A stretch of DNA of 64,000 nucleotides. It comes from Pyrus communis (lineage: Eukaryota > Streptophyta > Magnoliopsida > Rosales > Rosaceae). The translations under genes and the position numbers were made by a program. The notes below the pieces were generated by a model. It made no database searches. It was not told the DNA's origin and was given only the letters and a program-made list of their open reading frames with translations. This document shows, piece after piece, positions 60,919-64,000 of this stretch. Position 1 is the first letter of the stretch. Every line of letters starts with the position of its first letter. The stretch spans positions 9,426,222-9,490,221 of the forward strand of contig NC_084818.1 in assembly GCF_963583255.1 (NCBI RefSeq), written 5' to 3'.

Positions 60919-62101
60919 AAATTCAGCTAGAGAAGCCAAAAGACAACGTGTCACATTTTCATTCGTCAAGAGAAAACTGTCTCACAAATATATAATGTCA
61001 ACGCAACATTTGGCATTTCTCTCTGAACACTCTCTTTCCCAAATAGGGAAATTTGGGAAACGAAAACCCAATTCGGGGCTCGTCGGATAGCAACATAAAG
61101 CACAACACGCAGACACACAGCACCCGAGTTTCTGCCCCTCTTCTTCCTCGACTCTGTACGAGAAACAAGGCCAAACGTCAAAATCCCCAACACCCAAATC
61201 TTTGCTCCCAGAATCACACCACACTGGTACGCCGCAAAGTCTCACTCTTTTTTTCAATTTTCTGATAACTTTGCAGTAACCGGAGTTGCCTTTGCCTTTG
61301 TATTCTGATTCGCTTTTGAGACTCTGACGGCCTTAAAATCTATGATTTTTTTTGTGGGTTTTGTTCACCTGCCTCTGTGCTAATTGATCCTCCATTGGAG
61401 GTCCCTGATAGGCATAGAATGGATTGCCCTATTGGGGTTTTCAGACAGATGGAGGGTTTTTCTTGGATAAGTAGATTGAAACTCTATTGGGTTTTTGTCT
61501 CCTGGAACAGTTTCATCAATTGGGTTCTTGGGTTTTACTCAGATGAACTTTTTATTGCCCCCTTTGAACTAAGTATATTGCTTTGAGAATTGCCAGAGAT
61601 GGGTTGCCCAAGTCTGTAATTTAATATGTATTGGAAAGAAAGGGTTTGGTTTTCTTTCTAATCTAATTTGTTTTTAGATTTGGGAGTCCTTGAATGTGAA
61701 AATTTTGGAGATTAATTCTGCATAACCCTTTAAACATAGTCTAGTTTTAGCTTCTTGTGCTCAGTTTGCTTGATGGATTCGCGACGTAAGGAAATAAAAC
61801 TTGGATTTGATAAATGGTCCGTAGTTGGTGTGGCAATAATAAGGTTCCTCTGTTGTTTCTCAGAAACCGTGGGGTGCAGAGGAAAGTTGGCAAGTTTTAA
61901 TGCACTTGTTGCCCGCACAGCACCAAATTAATTTTACACTTTCCTCCTACATATAAACTACTATTTGGTGTTTTTAAGAAGAGTATATGACATATGCTCA
62001 TGGGGTGGGTGCAAATCCATAATAATAGTGTGAGCTTGCAGCTTATTCAGCTGACCATTGGGTTAGTTATTGGATGACAAAAGTTGGTGCGTGAACCAGA
62101 C
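60919..62101 (+). promoter_or_regulatory. upstream region and 5' UTR of the RNA-binding protein gene
   Basis: 61050-61240 is a GC-richer, CT-rich stretch that looks like a transcribed first leader exon; a GT donor at 61228 (CACTG/GTACG) is one candidate. The next 850 bases are T-rich, like an intron. An in-frame TGA at 62075 precedes the start codon. Exact leader splicing cannot be set. Confidence 0.4.
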
Positions 62102-64000
62102 ATGGCAGAAGGAGCGGAAGTTGAGGACCGGGTGGATCTGGATGAGGACAACTTCATGGAAGAGATGGACGATGATGTAGATGAGCAAATAGATGAAGAT
62201 GGAGTAGATGGAGGCAGTGATGAAAATGTGGAGGATCATGTTGAAGAAGCACATGAAGATCCTGCAACTAAGGCTAGCGACACAGATCACCCACCCAAAC
62301 CAGATGAAAGCCACCATGCTGGTGAATTTGTGGAAGATGGAGAGAAACCTTCTAGTCCTGTCAATGAAGAGGAGAAAGAGAAGCATGCACAACTTCTTGC
62401 CCTTCCCCCCTATGGGTCTGAAGTTTTCATTGGTGGACTTCCTAAAGACACTTCGGAAGAAGATCTGAGGGATCTATGTAATGAAATAGGCGAAATTATT
62501 GAGGTCAGAACTTTGAGCTCTTGTGCTTGTGACATTTTAGCCTTATGTTTGGGGTAGACTGGAGTTGGAGTTGTATTTTCTGTGAGGATTTCATTCTTTA
62601 ATTGTTTTCCAGGTAAGATTAATGCAAGACAGGGAAACTGGTGAAAGCAAGGGTTATGCATTTATAGGATTTAAGACTAAAGAGGTTGCACAAAAAGCCA
62701 TTGAAGAGTTGCATAGTAAAGTATTCAAGGTAGTGATGTTTTTCTTTTGTAGTGTTGTGTACTATCATCTTTATTCCTTTTTAAGATAGTTCCAATGTGA
62801 TTAACACCTATATCGTGTTTCATCTATGCAGGGTAAAACCTTAAGATGTTCACTTTCTGAAACTAAATATAGATTGTTCATTGGTAATGTTCCAAAAATC
62901 TGGACCGAGGATGAGTTTCGTAAAGTCATTGATGAGGTTGGTCCTGGGGTTGAGCACATTGAACTAATAAAGGTTAGATTTGTTAATCCATCTGTAGTCA
63001 TGTTCATATAGAGATTAATGCTGCTTGGATTAATATTCTTATGGAATTATATTTGGCTAATTGCAGGATCCTCAAAATCCAAGCAGAAATCGTGGTTTTG
63101 CTTTTGTTTTGTATTATAATAATGCCTGCGCTGATTATTCAAGACAGAAAATGTCAAATTCAAATTTTAAGCTGGATGGAAATACCCCAACTGTTACCTG
63201 GGCAGATCCAAAAAGTACTCCTGATCATACTGCTGCAGCTCAGGTATACTCCAATTTCTAATTGAATGAATATCCAGTTTCAGGGGCTTAAAAGACAAGT
63301 TTAAAGTTTTTGTTTTTGTTTGGAAAACTTAAAAAAGAAAATATTTCCAAAGATTAATCTATTATGTCTGAACTGCATCTGGTAGCATATCGATGCAAGC
63401 GAGTAGTTTATAAGAATCTGTGCAATGTGAGCATGACTGTAATGCCCCAAAACTTGGAAATAAATTCTTTTTCTTCTTTTTATCGAAGTTTTTCTTTATT
63501 GGAAGTGTATTTTATTTGCAAGTTTATTTTAATGTTTAGTGAGGGATTTTTTTTATTTTCAGAAATTAAAGAGTGAAGAGCCCAAATGAGTTATTGGCAT
63601 TTCATATTAGTATAGAGATATACTCTAGTTATATTTTCAAATCGTTAAATTCATGAGTCACAGTTTGACTTGATATGAACTTAGTTAATTTGTTTAAAAA
63701 CTTTGATGGAGAATTTAAAACGCAGTTGCTCATTTGCTTGAAGTTTAAATGTTATGTTTTTCTTTTTATTTAAAATTTTCAGATTATGTTACTGCCTACG
63801 AATTGACATTTTCTTTCTGGTATGTTGTTTCTTGTACAAGTCCCAGGTGAAGGCTCTTTATGTGAAAAACATACCTGAGAACACTAGCACTGAGAAGCTG
63901 AAGGAACTATTCCAGCACCATGGTGAAGTGACAAAAGTGGTTATGCCACCTGGAAAAGGTGGTCAAGGAAAACGAGATTTTGGCTTCGTCCATTTTGCTG
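62102..64000 (+). CDS. LIF2: hnRNP Q-like protein with three RRMs (LIF2-like), truncated by window end
   Basis: Exons: 62102-62503, 62613-62729, 62832-62972, 63067-63243 and 63847 onward, all phase 0, giving 330 complete residues in view. Residues 1-95 are strongly acidic. RRM1 (about 106-183) has EVFIGGLPKDTSEEDLRDLC and GYAFIGFKT. RRM2 (about 186-266) has RLFIGNVPKIWTEDEFRKVI and NRGFAFVLYYNN. RRM3 starts near 282 (ALYVKNIPENTSTEKLKELF) and runs to the window edge. The order and the NNACADYSRQKM and TPTVTWADPKS segments are those of plant hnRNP R/Q proteins, including LIF2, which binds LHP1 and acts in chromatin-linked control of flowering and stress genes. The last acceptor could also be at 63840, which would add Ser-Gln. 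The paralogue assignment is inference. Confidence 0.92.

Overview
The window is nuclear DNA of a flowering plant (eudicot). Genes are split by GT-AG introns, intergenic DNA is AT-rich, and much of it is transposon remains. The protein genes are plant-specific families. The repeats (Cassandra-type 5S-bearing TRIMs, a small TRIM with a TGTTGAG...CTCAACA LTR, a tRNA-like SINE and several MITE families) resemble those I associate with Rosaceae, most likely the apple/pear group. That placement is inference; eudicot is secure.

Four genes can be modelled, all on the + strand. (1) 7969-9706 is a three-exon NAC transcription factor of the NST1/SND1 class, a master switch for secondary cell wall thickening. 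(2) 39517-41855 is a five-exon IQD calmodulin-binding scaffold protein. (3) 50885-55388 is a four-exon L-gulonolactone oxidase-like secreted flavoprotein. (4) 62102 to the window end is the 5' part of an hnRNP Q-like protein with three RRMs, close to Arabidopsis LIF2; it is cut by the window edge. They do not form a pathway or cluster. A broken N-terminal fragment of threonine synthase lies at about 11382-11640.

Layout: 1-7.9 kb is repeats (a large fold-back, a PIF/Harbinger MITE, a possible Helitron end, hairpins, a SINE). 8-9.7 kb is NST1. 12.4-19.5 kb is a complete but dead Ty1/copia element on the minus strand with a perfect 5-bp target duplication. 21.5-22.4 kb is a rearranged Cassandra. 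25.8-26.1 kb is a TRIM. 26.8-31.6 kb is a second dead copia, itself hit by a Mutator-like element with a 9-bp target duplication. 33.8-36.2 kb holds two more Mutator-like elements. 37.6-39 kb has a SINE inside a tandem duplication plus fold-back repeats. 39.5-41.9 kb is the IQD gene, followed at 42.2-42.9 kb by an almost pristine Cassandra. 44.2-48.6 kb has a PIF/Harbinger element carrying gene-like sequence, another TRIM and a 5'-truncated LINE. 50.9-55.4 kb is the oxidase. 55.7-60.1 kb is a third copia-related element lacking integrase and reverse transcriptase. The rest is short repeats and the RNA-binding protein gene.

I found no CRISPR array, operon, tRNA gene or functional rRNA gene. 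The best material is the mobile-element record: several insertions have exact termini and target duplications, there is one nested insertion, and one inverted composite of an RNA-gene-bearing TRIM.
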